A stretch of DNA of 64,000 nucleotides from Chloroflexota bacterium. GTDB taxonomy: Bacteria; Chloroflexota; Anaerolineae; CG2-30-64-16. A program made the translations under genes and the position numbers. Shown in pieces: positions 1 to 7,795 of the stretch (the first letter of the stretch is position 1; every line of letters starts with the position of its first letter). The notes below the pieces were generated by a model. The model saw only the letters and a program-made list of their open reading frames with translations. It had not been told where the DNA came from and did not search any database. The stretch covers positions 1 to 64,000 of the forward strand of contig VGOD01000001.1 in the NCBI GenBank assembly GCA_016876015.1, in the 5' to 3' direction.

Positions 1-282
1 GACGCTCGTCACGGCCGGCTCTATGCTTTCACGACCGATCCGGCTGCGTCTGGCCTGGGCCAGCAGGGCGACTGGCTGGCCTACGTCTATATCCATGACG
101 CGAAGCACATCAAGGCCGATCGGTCCGTCCACCCGTGGTGCGACTGCCCCACCTGCGCACGCTACTCGATCGGCTATCTGCACCATCTCTTCGACATCAA
201 GGACATCCTGGCGGAGAGGTTGGCCACGCTGCACAACTTGCGCTTCATGAGCCAGCTCATGGCGAACTTGCGGCGTCGGTAG
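1..282 (+). CDS. tRNA-guanine (queuine) transglycosylase family protein, C-terminal fragment
   Basis: Only the last 93 codons are in the window and the frame is open from base 1. The fragment ends in the zinc-binding tail of the TGT family: CDCPTC, with a histidine 26 residues after the last cysteine (in TLHNLRF), which is the C-x-C-x2-C...H zinc spacing of bacterial TGT, and the YLHHLF stretch typical of the family. TGT enzymes exchange guanine for a deazaguanine base in tRNA. The catalytic part lies outside the window, so whether this is the standard queuine enzyme or a relative cannot be decided. The next gene starts 12 bases downstream on the same strand, so the three genes may form an RNA-modification operon. 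Confidence 0.8.
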   Translation, partial: DARHGRLYAFTTDPAASGLGQQGDWLAYVYIHDAKHIKADRSVHPWCDCPTCARYSIGYLHHLFDIKDILAERLATLHNLRFMSQLMANLRRR

Positions 283-293
283 GGCGACCCCGT

Positions 294-1109
294 ATGGAAC
301 CAACACAGCTCGACCAACTCATTGCGGCCGTGCACGGCAGCGCGAAATATCGCCAGGTATCGCTCGATCTGGTGCGACGCATCGGCGCGACCGAGCTTGC
401 CCGGCGCCGCAGCCTCAAAGACGCGGTCAAGGAGACCAAGAACAAGCTGCACCAGTCGGCCGCCGCGTATCTGGACAGCGCGCCTCCCTACGCGGCCTGG
501 CTGGCGGAGCTGCGCCAGGCTCAACGCGCGGGCGGCGGCGCGGCGGTCAAAGAGGTATGCGCCCAGATCATGGCGCGGCACGCCTCGACGCGCGAGCGCC
601 TGCTGATCCTGGACGAGTTCTATGCCACGATCCTGGCGGGACTGCCGCCGGTGCGCAGCGTGCTCGACGTCGCGTGCGGCCTCAACCCGCTCGCGATCCC
701 CTGGATGCCGCTGGCCCCGGGCGCAAGCTACTACGCGTGCGACGTGTATCACGACCTGGTCGGCTTTCTGAACAGCTTTTTCGAGATCTTGGGCGTGCAG
801 GGTCAGGCCGAGGTACGCGACTTAACCCAGGTCATTCCCGCGCAGGAGGTGGACCTGGCGTTGGCGCTCAAGACGCTGCCATGCCTGGAACAGATTGACC
901 GCTCGGCCGGCGAGCGGCTGCTGCAGGGGCTGCGCGCCAGGCGGATGCTCGTGTCGTTCCCCATCCACAGCCTGGGCGGCCGGCCAAAGGGGATGGCCCA
1001 GAACTACGCGGCCCGGTTCGGGGAATTGGCGGCGGGAAGAGGCTGGGCGATCCAACGCTTCGACTTCGCCACCGAGCTGGCGTTCCTGGTCACGAAGGCC
1101 GCGGGTTGA
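294..1109 (+). CDS. 16S rRNA (guanine1405-N7)-methyltransferase, ArmA/Rmt-like, copy 1
   Basis: 271 residues, close to the usual size of aminoglycoside-resistance 16S rRNA methyltransferases. Visible family features in order are an N-terminal helical RNA-binding part with SAKYRQVS and KNKLHQS, then HASTRERLLILDEFY, the SAM-binding motif VLDVACGLNPLAIPWM, a DLALALKTLPCLEQ stretch (like LLKMLPVLKQQD of ArmA), and the C-terminal LVSFPIHSLGGRPKGM with a late ELAFLVTK strand. The ATG at 294 is chosen over upstream starts because it follows the TGT stop and gives the family's N-terminus. In this family the enzyme methylates G1405 of 16S rRNA and blocks 4,6-disubstituted deoxystreptamine aminoglycosides. 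A second copy follows directly. Function is inferred from family resemblance. Confidence 0.85.
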   Translation: MEPTQLDQLIAAVHGSAKYRQVSLDLVRRIGATELARRRSLKDAVKETKNKLHQSAAAYLDSAPPYAAWLAELRQAQRAGGGAAVKEVCAQIMARHASTRERLLILDEFYATILAGLPPVRSVLDVACGLNPLAIPWMPLAPGASYYACDVYHDLVGFLNSFFEILGVQGQAEVRDLTQVIPAQEVDLALALKTLPCLEQIDRSAGERLLQGLRARRMLVSFPIHSLGGRPKGMAQNYAARFGELAAGRGWAIQRFDFATELAFLVTKAAG

Positions 1110-1140
1110 GGCGGTGGTCGAGGTTGAGGTTAAGGTTGAG

Positions 1141-1986
1141 GTGAAAGAGGTAGGCGCGGGGGGCGAGCGGGAGATCGAGGCGACGTTGGCGGCAATCTTG
1201 CGCTCCAGCAAGTATCGCAGGCTCGATTTGTGCGAGGAGACGATTCGCGATCTGCTGCGAGCGGAGTTGCCCCGCCGCCGGCCGGCCGAGGCGATCCAGG
1301 CGGTTCGGAAGAAGCTGCACAACATCGTCGCGGCCTACCTGGGGGACCCAGACTACGATGTCGCGGCCGCGCAACTGGCTGCGGCGTTCCAGGATCCTGC
1401 CCCCGCGGCCGTGCGCGGCGTCTGCGCGCAGATCATGGCAGCGCACGCGTCGACCCGCGAACGGCTGGCGATTCTCCATGACTTCTACCCGCGCATCTTC
1501 GCCCACACGGCCGCGCCGCGCTCTCTGCTGGATTTGGCGTGTGGGCTGAATCCTTTGTCGTTCCCGTGGATGGATCTCCCGGCAGCCACCAGGTATCATG
1601 CCTACGACATCCGGCCCAGGCGCATCGCGTTGATCAACCACTACTTCGCCCTGCAGGGGCTGGAGCCGCTGGCCAAGACCCAAGACATCCTCGCGCAGCC
1701 TCCGACCGAGGCGGCCGACCTGGCGCTCATCTTGAAGGAGGTGCACCGGTTCGAACAGCGGCAGCGCGGCTGCACCGCGGCGCTGCTCGACGCCCTGCGC
1801 GTGCGCTACGTGGTCGTCTCGTTCCCCAGCGTCAGTCTCAGCGGCCGCCAAGACCTGGCCGCCAGCTATCGCGGCCTGCTGGCCAAGATCATCCGGGGCA
1901 GTGCGAAGCCTCCCTGTGGGAGAGCGTGGCGTGTCGAGGAGCTGAGGTTCGAGGGAGAGATCGTTTTCTGCATTGACAAAGCGTGA
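1141..1986 (+). CDS. 16S rRNA (guanine1405-N7)-methyltransferase, ArmA/Rmt-like, copy 2
   Basis: About 281 residues and clearly paralogous to the gene before it: SKYRRLDL, RKKLHNIVAAYL, HASTRERLAILHDFY, the SAM motif LLDLACGLNPLSFPWM, YHAYDI, LILKEVHRFEQ and VVSFPSVSLSGR. The copies differ strongly outside the motifs, so this is not a recent duplication. The motif LKEVHRFE departs more from the ArmA sequence than copy 1 does. No ATG is present near the start. GTG at 1141, preceded by TAAGG five bases upstream, gives an N-terminus that lines up with copy 1, and GTG at 1114 is the alternative. The start lies in a short GAGGTT-type repetitive stretch. Same predicted activity as copy 1; specialisation of the two is unknown. 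Confidence 0.8.
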   Translation: MKEVGAGGEREIEATLAAILRSSKYRRLDLCEETIRDLLRAELPRRRPAEAIQAVRKKLHNIVAAYLGDPDYDVAAAQLAAAFQDPAPAAVRGVCAQIMAAHASTRERLAILHDFYPRIFAHTAAPRSLLDLACGLNPLSFPWMDLPAATRYHAYDIRPRRIALINHYFALQGLEPLAKTQDILAQPPTEAADLALILKEVHRFEQRQRGCTAALLDALRVRYVVVSFPSVSLSGRQDLAASYRGLLAKIIRGSAKPPCGRAWRVEELRFEGEIVFCIDKA

Positions 1987-2012
1987 CGGCCGCGACGATC
2001 GCCGCGGCCGTC
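1985..2012 (+). terminator. hairpin between convergent genes
   Basis: A perfect 10-bp stem (GACGGCCGCG at 1985-1994 with CGCGGCCGTC at 2003-2012) and an 8-base loop directly overlap the stop codon of the second methyltransferase. No clear T-run follows, so it may be a bidirectional or factor-assisted terminator for this gene and the convergent gene that ends at 2036. Confidence 0.5.
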
Positions 2013-2035
2013 TCCCTGTGCGGGCCTGACGCGCA

Positions 2036-2524
2036 TCAGGTGCGCGCTATCAGCCAGATGACCCCCTGGCCCAAGAGATAGAACGCGAACACCGCCAGCG
2101 GGAACAACAGCGCCCTGGGCAGCCGCCGCGCCAGGATGTCGAGACCGAGGCGTTGCAGACGCGTCTCGGTCGCGCTGCGCCGGCCCGCGGTTCCGCCGCC
2201 CAACGCAGCGCGCGCGCGGCGCATGCGCACCGCGGCGATGCTGGATCGGAAATACTCCTCGATGTAGATCATATAAACCACCCAGATGATGGCCAACACG
2301 ACCAACCCGAAGCGATCCACCGAGTTCGCGACGCCGCCCAACTCCGTCGTGTGCAGTTGATACCAGGGGTTGGGCGCGAGCAGTAGCACCGTGATCGGCG
2401 CGAGCACTGACCTGATGAGCAGAAGCGCCACGCCAGCGACCGCGCTCAAGATGATCCAGAGCGAATATGCCAGCAAATAGCCAAGAATATCGGCCGAAGT
2501 CAGTTTGTCGGTAGTGCCTTCCAT
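2036..2524 (-). CDS. small integral membrane protein of unknown family
   Basis: 162 residues starting MEGTTDKLT. Three or four hydrophobic segments are visible: a long one from about residues 10 to 48 that could be a pair, one near 65-85 (GLVVLAIIWVVYMIYI) and one near the C-terminus (LFPLAVFAFYLLGQGVIWLI). A positively charged loop (RMRRARAA, GRRSATETRLQRL) lies between the last two. No family motif was recognised. Upstream in-frame codons as far as 2656 overlap the DinB gene and read as shadow sequence, so the ATG at 2524 is preferred. It follows the DinB gene with a 37-base gap and may be co-transcribed with it. Confidence 0.6.
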   Translation of the reverse strand: MEGTTDKLTSADILGYLLAYSLWIILSAVAGVALLLIRSVLAPITVLLLAPNPWYQLHTTELGGVANSVDRFGLVVLAIIWVVYMIYIEEYFRSSIAAVRMRRARAALGGGTAGRRSATETRLQRLGLDILARRLPRALLFPLAVFAFYLLGQGVIWLIART

Positions 2525-2561
2525 ATGCGTATGCCTCTTTGCAATCGAGGTTGCCCGGCAG

Positions 2562-3068
2562 TCAGAAGGGCAAGCCCTTGACCCCTTGCACCCCCTTGGC
2601 CGCGGCGATCTCGCCTGCATGGCCCAGGGCATGAACGACCAACAGGGCCAGCACATCGGCCACGGCGCGCTGGCCGCCGAACAAGCTCACCTGGCGATCC
2701 AGTTCTTCCGCCGTGAGGCCGGCTAGATAGGCATCGGTCGCCGCCCGGACCGCCTGCTCATAGGCCCTGGCAGGGGCCACGGCCAGCGTCGCAGCCCTGG
2801 TCTCATCCCACGCTCCGCGCCCCAGCGCGCTCGTCAAGCCAACCTTCTCCCCCCAGCCCTCAGCCTCCCACAGGCGCGGCTTGCCCTGGATCGCCCGCTG
2901 GATGAAGCTATCCTCAGCCGCGACCAGGTGGATGAATGCCGACTTGATCGGGTTCGCAACGCCGGGCGGCGCCCAGTTGAACTGCTCGTCGCTGACGTCT
3001 TGCATGGCCGCATCCAGCAGGCGGCGCGCTGCCGCGATCTGCCTTTTCACGTATTCGACCGCATCCAT
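2562..3068 (-). CDS. DinB superfamily protein
   Basis: 168 residues. The pattern fits the DinB/YfiT-like four-helix bundle: an N-terminal helix (VEYVKRQIAAARRLLDAAM), then DEQFNWAP, a first histidine in SAFIHLVAAEDSFIQRAI, and late histidines in LLVVHALGHAGEIAAAKG. The histidines are the likely divalent-metal ligands. Members include thiol-dependent transferases (bacillithiol or mycothiol S-transferases) and many uncharacterised proteins, so the reaction here is unknown. The ATG at 3068 has a strong GGGGAGGAG ribosome site. It overlaps the end of the original TspO reading frame, which suggests the two genes were translationally coupled before TspO was interrupted. Confidence 0.8.
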   Translation of the reverse strand: MDAVEYVKRQIAAARRLLDAAMQDVSDEQFNWAPPGVANPIKSAFIHLVAAEDSFIQRAIQGKPRLWEAEGWGEKVGLTSALGRGAWDETRAATLAVAPARAYEQAVRAATDAYLAGLTAEELDRQVSLFGGQRAVADVLALLVVHALGHAGEIAAAKGVQGVKGLPF

Positions 3069-3820
3069 GATCTCCTCCCCTGGATAGCCGCCCCGACCAG
3101 CAGCCCGATCAGCAGCCCCGCGCTGACCCAGGCGGCCGTGGCCACCAGCGGCGCGGCCGCGTGTTCGACCGCGATGCCGGCAAACGCCTACACGAGCACC
3201 AACACATAGGCTACATCGCGCCTGGTGAGCCGCATCGCCGCAGCGATGGCGACCCCGGCCGCCAGCATGATGACGGCCCACAGCGTATCGGCGAGGCCCC
3301 AGCCGCCCCAACCCCAATAGTCCAACAGCGACGTGGCGTTGGCGATCGTTGCCACGGTGATCCAGCCCAGGTAGATGCTGAACGGCGTGTGCACGAGCCA
3401 CCGCTCGGCCGGAGCAACCGCCACGCGGCCGATGCCCAGCCTCAGATAGATGGCGATCAGCGATCCCAAGAGGGTGAGCATGGCCACGATCGTCCAGGCG
3501 AACTGCTCGTAGTGCCACAAGAACAGCCAGGCCGTGTTCGCGACGCAGTTTAGCACGAACAGATAGCCCACGCGGGCCAGCCGCGGGTTGTCTCGCTGCG
3601 CCGGCAATGCCTGGTAGATAGCGAAGAGGATCAGCCCCAGGTAGATGACGCCCCAGATCGAAAAGACGTAGCCTGCGGGCACGAAGTAGACCTGGAACCG
3701 ATCGGAAATCTCGCCGGTGGTCAGGCCGTTAAGGGGCAAGGCGCTGGCCAGACCATTGACGATGAGCGTTGCGATGACAGCTACGACGTTGACTGCTTGT
3801 CGGAGGGTGTTACGGTTCAC
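3047..3820 (-). pseudogene. tryptophan-rich sensory protein (TspO/MBR family) interrupted by an in-frame amber codon
   Basis: The reading frame starts at GTG 3820 (AAGGAG seven bases upstream) and encodes a TspO/MBR-type membrane protein with QVYFVPAGYVFSIWGVIYLGL, NCVANTAWLFLWHY, STYLGWITVATIANAT-like helices and LADTLWAVIMLAAG. Translation stops at a TAG (3188-3190) after AYVLVLV. The same frame continues without shift as AFAGIAVEHAAAPLVATAAW, then a last hydrophobic helix, and ends at TGA 3047. In long members of this family a Trp commonly stands where the stop is, so a TGG to TAG change is the simplest explanation. As written, the 210-residue product lacks its last helix. It could be a real nonsense mutation, a sequencing error or readthrough. 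TspO proteins bind porphyrins; the role here is unknown. Confidence 0.75.
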
Positions 3821-4949
3821 GGGAGAGCTCCTTGATAGCCGCCTCATCCAATAGCTCCCATACATTCTCCGGCGGCACATCGTCCTGGATGTTGTGCACC
3901 GCACCCAGGACATAGCCGCCGGCCAGACCGTTCATGGCGCGCACCGTGTCGCGCACGGCCTGGCGCACCTCTTCTGGCCGGCCGTGGGGCAGCAGGCGCT
4001 GTGTGTCAATGCCGCCCCAGAACGCCATCCGGCCAGCGAAGCGCCGATGCAGGTTTTGGGGCGTCATCTGGGTCGCGGCCACCTGCATCGGGTTGAGCAC
4101 ATCTATGCCTATTTCGATGTAGTCTTCCACCAGGTCAACGATGCTGCCGCACGCGTGGTTGAGGATCTTGGCGCCGGTGTGACGCCGGATCGTCTCCACG
4201 TAGCGCCGGTGGAATGGTTTGACCATCTTCCGGTAGAGTTCGGGCCGGATGATGGGGCCGCGCTGTGTGCCCATGTCGTCCGAGATCGTGATCACGTCTG
4301 CGTAGGGGCCGACTTCGGTCAGGAAGGCGACATGACGCCGGCATTGCACATCCGCGACCTTTTCGAGCAGGGCGAGGCTGAACTCCTGGTCGAGAAGGAG
4401 ATCGGCCAGGAATTGGGCCATGCCGCGCAGCATCCAGGCCTTGTCGAAGATCGTGGTGTCAGCGGTGCTCACCGACACCGCATAGTCCGTGTTCTCGTGG
4501 AGGTCACGCGCCAGGTCTCGCAGGCCGGCGTAGCGCGACGGATCTTCCACAGCAGGCCAATCGTAACGCTCCAGGTCAGCCACGGTCGCCTCGGCCAGCG
4601 GGTGCGCAACCGGATCGTACTGGACGCCGCTCTCGGCGCGGCGGAAGGTGATCCCCCACTCATCCACGAAGGAGCGGTCATCCAGCCAGCGCGTGCGGCT
4701 CTGGGCGGGTGGTCGTGCGTAGATCGCCCGCGTGTCCACGGGCAGCAGGCGCAGCACGGCCTCATCCATGACGACCGTCTCGAAGACCCGGCTGAGCTCG
4801 ACCGTGGGGGCGTCCACGCCCAGATACCGCTTGAAGTTGTCATACGCGCCCGCGCACATGGTGCTGTTCTGCGTGCCGCCCAGGTCAATGGGGACACGGT
4901 CAACCTCTCGATGGCTCAAGGCCCGTAAGACGCGCTCTCGGGGTTTCAT
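3810..4949 (-). CDS. uroporphyrinogen decarboxylase (URO-D) family protein, probable corrinoid-linked methyltransferase
   Basis: 379 residues beginning MKPRERVLRALSHREVDRVP, the standard opening of the MtaA/CmuA-like branch of the URO-D family. Further family marks are ITISDDMGTQRGPIIRPELYRKMVKP, the metal-binding-type motif ILNHACGSI, and FWGGIDTQRLLPHGRPEEV. Members of this branch move methyl groups between substrates and corrinoid proteins or coenzymes rather than making haem. A corrinoid protein, its activator and two further methyltransferase genes lie 2-6 kb away, which favours a corrinoid role over haem synthesis. The methyl donor is unknown. Its end overlaps the start of the TspO gene by 11 bases. 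Confidence 0.8.
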   Translation of the reverse strand: MKPRERVLRALSHREVDRVPIDLGGTQNSTMCAGAYDNFKRYLGVDAPTVELSRVFETVVMDEAVLRLLPVDTRAIYARPPAQSRTRWLDDRSFVDEWGITFRRAESGVQYDPVAHPLAEATVADLERYDWPAVEDPSRYAGLRDLARDLHENTDYAVSVSTADTTIFDKAWMLRGMAQFLADLLLDQEFSLALLEKVADVQCRRHVAFLTEVGPYADVITISDDMGTQRGPIIRPELYRKMVKPFHRRYVETIRRHTGAKILNHACGSIVDLVEDYIEIGIDVLNPMQVAATQMTPQNLHRRFAGRMAFWGGIDTQRLLPHGRPEEVRQAVRDTVRAMNGLAGGYVLGAVHNIQDDVPPENVWELLDEAAIKELSREP

Positions 4950-4970
4950 ATCACCATTCCTCTATGACTT

Positions 4971-5642
4971 CTACGATTTCACGATCAGCACGAACTCGCT
5001 CTTGCGCTGCGCGAGTTGTTGCAGCACGGTGGCAACCGGGCCGCGATAGACCCGTTCGCCTGGCAAGGTAAGATCGCAGGCGAGGATGATCTGCCGCTGA
5101 CCGCCGAGGACCTCCGCAACGCTGCGGAGCAGATCGGTCAGGCGATAGGGAGCATCCATGAGTACGATGGGCAAGCCAGCTGCGGCCAGCTCCACAAGCC
5201 GTCGCCGGCGCTGGTCTCGGCTGCGAGGCAGAAAACCCTCGAACAGAAACCGCTCGATCTTGAAATCGCACAGCGAAAGCGCGGCGGTCAGCGACGACGG
5301 CCCAGGGATGGGAACGACGGCCACGCCGGCCTCGACCAGCCCGCGGATCAACATGTGGCCAGGATCGGAAAACACGGGCGTGCCGCAGTCGGAGATCAGG
5401 GCAAACGACCGCCCCTGCTGCATCTGGCTCACCAGGTCGGCTGTGCTGGCCTTTTCCGTGTGCTCGTTCAGCAAGACAAGCTCTTTGGCGATGCCGAGCT
5501 GCTTGAGCAGCGCGCTGCCCTCTCGATGCTCCTCGCAGATCACGCCGTCCACCGTCTGCAAGGTCTCGATCGCGCGCAGCGTGATGTCTTTGGGGTGGCC
5601 GATGGGTACAGCGACGACGTATAGGCAACCTGGGCTCGCCAT
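4971..5642 (-). CDS. rsmI: RsmI-like 16S rRNA (cytidine1402-2'-O)-methyltransferase, tetrapyrrole methylase fold
   Basis: 223 residues. Start GCLYVVAVPIGHPKDITLRA matches the L-Y-x-V-x-T-P-I-G-N-x-x-D-I-T-x-R-A signature of RsmI with VPIGHP in place of TPIGNL. ICEEHR, LISDCGTPVFSDPGH, VVPIPGPSSLTAALSL and FLFEGFLPR follow in the family's order. RsmI uses SAM to methylate the ribose of C1402 in 16S rRNA. The protein stops right after the methylase domain and lacks the C-terminal extension of many RsmI proteins (about 280 residues), so a divergent paralog is possible. It is the third or fourth RNA-modification gene in the first 6 kb. Confidence 0.75.
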   Translation of the reverse strand: MASPGCLYVVAVPIGHPKDITLRAIETLQTVDGVICEEHREGSALLKQLGIAKELVLLNEHTEKASTADLVSQMQQGRSFALISDCGTPVFSDPGHMLIRGLVEAGVAVVPIPGPSSLTAALSLCDFKIERFLFEGFLPRSRDQRRRRLVELAAAGLPIVLMDAPYRLTDLLRSVAEVLGGQRQIILACDLTLPGERVYRGPVATVLQQLAQRKSEFVLIVKS

Positions 5643-5717
5643 CTCTACCTGTCATAGAGCACAAGAATGCATCCCATAGCGTGTCGGATTCTAGCACACC
5701 TCAACCGGAAACGCACA

Positions 5718-6626
5718 TCAGGACGATTCACCCTCTCGCGTCTCAAGCGCCGCCCGCATCGCGGCGATGTGCGCGGGGGTCGAACCGCAGCAGGCGCCGA
5801 TGTAGCGGACACCCATCTCCCGCATCTTGCGCGCATACGCGGCCATCACCTCGGGCGTACCGTCGTAGGTGATCTTCTTGTCGGCCGAGCTGTACTTGGG
5901 CAGGCCTGCGTTCGATTGGGCGATCAGGTGGACGTCGACGGGCCTGGCCGCGAGCATCTCGCCCACGACGCGCTCGATTTCGGCCGGGCCGTTGCCGCAG
6001 TTGGCGCCCATCACGCGAATGCCCCACTCGTAGAGCGCCTGAACCGCCTGCACGGGCTTGACTCCCATCATGGTGCGGAAGCGCGTGTCGAAGGTCATGG
6101 TGGCCGCGATGGGCAGGTCGCACCCCGAGCGGATGCCGGCGATCGCAGCTTCCACCTCATCCAGCGCGCTCATCGTCTCGATCAGGAAGAAATCCACGCC
6201 GCCTTCGGCCAGCGCCGCGGCCTGTTCGGCAAAAGCCAGCCGGGCGCTGTCGGGGGTCAAGGCGCCCAGCGGCTCCATGATCTCGCCCGTGGGGCCGATG
6301 TCGCCGGCCACGAGCACGTCGTGGTCGGCCTCGTCGGCTGCCTGGCGCGCCAAGCGCGCCGCGGCCAGGTTGAGCTCGTGAACGCGGTGTTGCAGGTTCT
6401 CGCGGCCCAGCCGGAACCGAGTGCCGCCAAACGAGTTGGTGGTGATGACCTGCGATCCCGCGTCCACGTAGCTCTTGAAGATGCCCTTGAGCACCTCTGG
6501 CCGTGTGACATTCCACTCCTCCGGCGCGCCGCCCGTGGTCAGCCCCGCGGCCTGTAACATCGTCCCCATCGCGCCGTCGCCGAGGATGAAGGGATGAGTG
6601 ATCAGAAACTGCGTTAGTTTGTCCAC
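5718..6626 (-). CDS. homocysteine S-methyltransferase domain protein (MetH N-terminal-like)
   Basis: 302 residues. ILGDGAMGTMLQAAGL at the start and the zinc-ligand motifs GANCGNG (about residue 205) and GACCGSTPAHIAAM (about 285) identify the Pfam S-methyl_trans fold as found in MetH domain 1. The enzyme moves a methyl group to homocysteine (or another thiol) from a methyl carrier. It is a stand-alone domain here, with a stand-alone corrinoid protein, a pterin-binding protein and a RACo-type activator nearby, so it looks like one component of a split methionine synthase. Translation probably begins at GTG 6626, inside the end of the Phd gene (13-base overlap, GGAGG upstream), which indicates coupling. 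Confidence 0.85.
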   Translation of the reverse strand: MDKLTQFLITHPFILGDGAMGTMLQAAGLTTGGAPEEWNVTRPEVLKGIFKSYVDAGSQVITTNSFGGTRFRLGRENLQHRVHELNLAAARLARQAADEADHDVLVAGDIGPTGEIMEPLGALTPDSARLAFAEQAAALAEGGVDFFLIETMSALDEVEAAIAGIRSGCDLPIAATMTFDTRFRTMMGVKPVQAVQALYEWGIRVMGANCGNGPAEIERVVGEMLAARPVDVHLIAQSNAGLPKYSSADKKITYDGTPEVMAAYARKMREMGVRYIGACCGSTPAHIAAMRAALETREGESS

Positions 6627-6934
6627 AGCGTTTCTTCCTCCAGAGGCGGGGAGGCAGCAACCTCAAGGCGCTCGCCATGCAGAGCCTCATACTGATCCAA
6701 TAGCGCTTCGACGGAAACCAGCCCTTCACTGACAGCCTTTGCCATGCGCAGGATTTCTTCATCGCGCTCCCGCTCGAGGCGTTCAAGGCGCTCGAGCTCG
6801 GCTACACTGATGAGAGCTGCCAGCGGATCTCCCCGGCGCTTCACGATGAATCGCTCTCCGGCATACCGCACCCGATTTAGAACATCACCAAAGTTGTCTC
6901 GCATGCGCCCAGCGCTGATGGTTACAGCATTCAT
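6614..6934 (-). CDS. Phd/YefM-family antitoxin
   Basis: 106 residues starting MNAVTISAGRMRDNFGDVLNRV, with ERFIVKRRGDPLAALISVAELERLE: the DNA-binding and dimerisation part of the Phd/YefM antitoxins. The acidic C-terminal half (ERDEEILRMAKAVSEGL) would be the toxin-binding tail. GGAGGG lies five bases before the ATG. No toxin gene is adjacent: upstream is a 97-base gap and downstream the reading frame runs into the homocysteine methyltransferase. It is therefore an orphan antitoxin, possibly a domesticated repressor, or one whose toxin has been lost. The gene overlap means it may be transcribed with the methyltransferase. Confidence 0.8.
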   Translation of the reverse strand: MNAVTISAGRMRDNFGDVLNRVRYAGERFIVKRRGDPLAALISVAELERLERLERERDEEILRMAKAVSEGLVSVEALLDQYEALHGERLEVAASPPLEEETLWTN

Positions 6935-7031
6935 ATTGCCCTCCAAATCCCGTTGGCACAGCTACCCCAGTGAGACCAGCATATCACCGGCGGCGCGCGC
7001 TGTCAACGGGCCTTCCGTACACCCCGACGTT

Positions 7032-7721
7032 TCAGGTTTCCCGCCTTATCAATGCCCTCGCGGCCGCGACCCCTTCGGCCGCGTCCTTGCAGTAGCGATC
7101 GGCGCCGATGTCCTCGGCGAAGGCCGCGTTGAGGGGCGCGCCGCCCACCAATACCTTGACATGGTCGCGCAGCCCTTCTTGATGCAGGCGCTCGATCACG
7201 GTCGCCATGTAGGGCATCGTCGTGGTCAGCAGCGCGGACATGCCGAGCAGGTTGGCGTGATGCTCGCGGATGGCCGCGATGAACTTATCGGCGTCCACGT
7301 TGTTGCCCAGGTTGTGCACCTCGAAGCCGGCGCCTTCCCACATCATCGCCACCAGGTTCTTGCCGATGTCGTGGATGTCGCCCTTGACGGTGCCGATGAC
7401 CGCGATGCCCGCCTTTGGCGCGCCGGTTTGGGTCAGCAGCGGCCGCAGGATCTCCATGGCGGCCTTCATCGCGTTGGCCGCGCGCAGCACCTCGGGCACG
7501 AACAGGATGCCGTCGCCGAAATCCTTGCCCACGATATCCATGCCGGCCACCAGGCCGCGCGCCAGGATATCGACCGGCGCCTGACCCCACGCCAACGCCT
7601 GTCGGGTCCCCTCCACGACCGCGGCCGTCACGCCATCGTAGAGGTCGTCCTGCATGGCCTCGTAGTGCGCCTGTAGATCAACCGTGTCCCCACTCAACTC
7701 CCGCATCCCGATCGTGGTCAT
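7032..7721 (-). CDS. corrinoid (cobalamin)-binding methyltransferase protein, MtbC/MetH B12-domain type
   Basis: 229 residues. The N-terminal part is the helical cap (ILARGLVAGMDIVGKDFGDGILFVPEVLRAANAM). The Rossmann-like B12 domain follows with GTVKGDIHDIGKN, where His117 is the lower axial cobalt ligand (D-x-H-x-x-G), then LLGMSALLTTTMPYM and VLVGGAPLN. Such proteins shuttle methyl groups between two methyltransferases. The GGAGGCG ribosome site and a strong promoter (7767-7795) lie just upstream, between this gene and the end of the activator gene, so it can be transcribed separately. The neighbouring homocysteine and pterin methyltransferases are plausible partners. Confidence 0.9.
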   Translation of the reverse strand: MTTIGMRELSGDTVDLQAHYEAMQDDLYDGVTAAVVEGTRQALAWGQAPVDILARGLVAGMDIVGKDFGDGILFVPEVLRAANAMKAAMEILRPLLTQTGAPKAGIAVIGTVKGDIHDIGKNLVAMMWEGAGFEVHNLGNNVDADKFIAAIREHHANLLGMSALLTTTMPYMATVIERLHQEGLRDHVKVLVGGAPLNAAFAEDIGADRYCKDAAEGVAAARALIRRET

Positions 7722-7766
7722 GGAACGCCTCCGAAAGCAGCGTCGAACCTGTTTCAGTTGAATTCG

Positions 7767-7795
7767 AGTATACTTGCCGCGTCAGGCTAAGTCAA
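7767..7795 (-). promoter_or_regulatory. sigma-70-type promoter of the corrinoid protein gene
   Basis: Reading on the minus strand, TTGACT (7795-7790) is followed by a 17-base spacer and TATACT (7772-7767), 46 bases before the ATG at 7721. It lies in the gap after the RACo gene and overlaps the last bases of that gene. Confidence 0.75.

Noticed and set aside
895-1140. Longer upstream reading of the second 16S methyltransferase gene
   Set aside because: It overlaps the first methyltransferase in another frame and the residues do not resemble either paralog; the family N-terminus begins after 1140.
3894-4928. 344-codon frame on the plus strand
   Set aside because: It is exactly antisense to the URO-D gene, with no motifs and no ribosome site; a GC-rich shadow frame.
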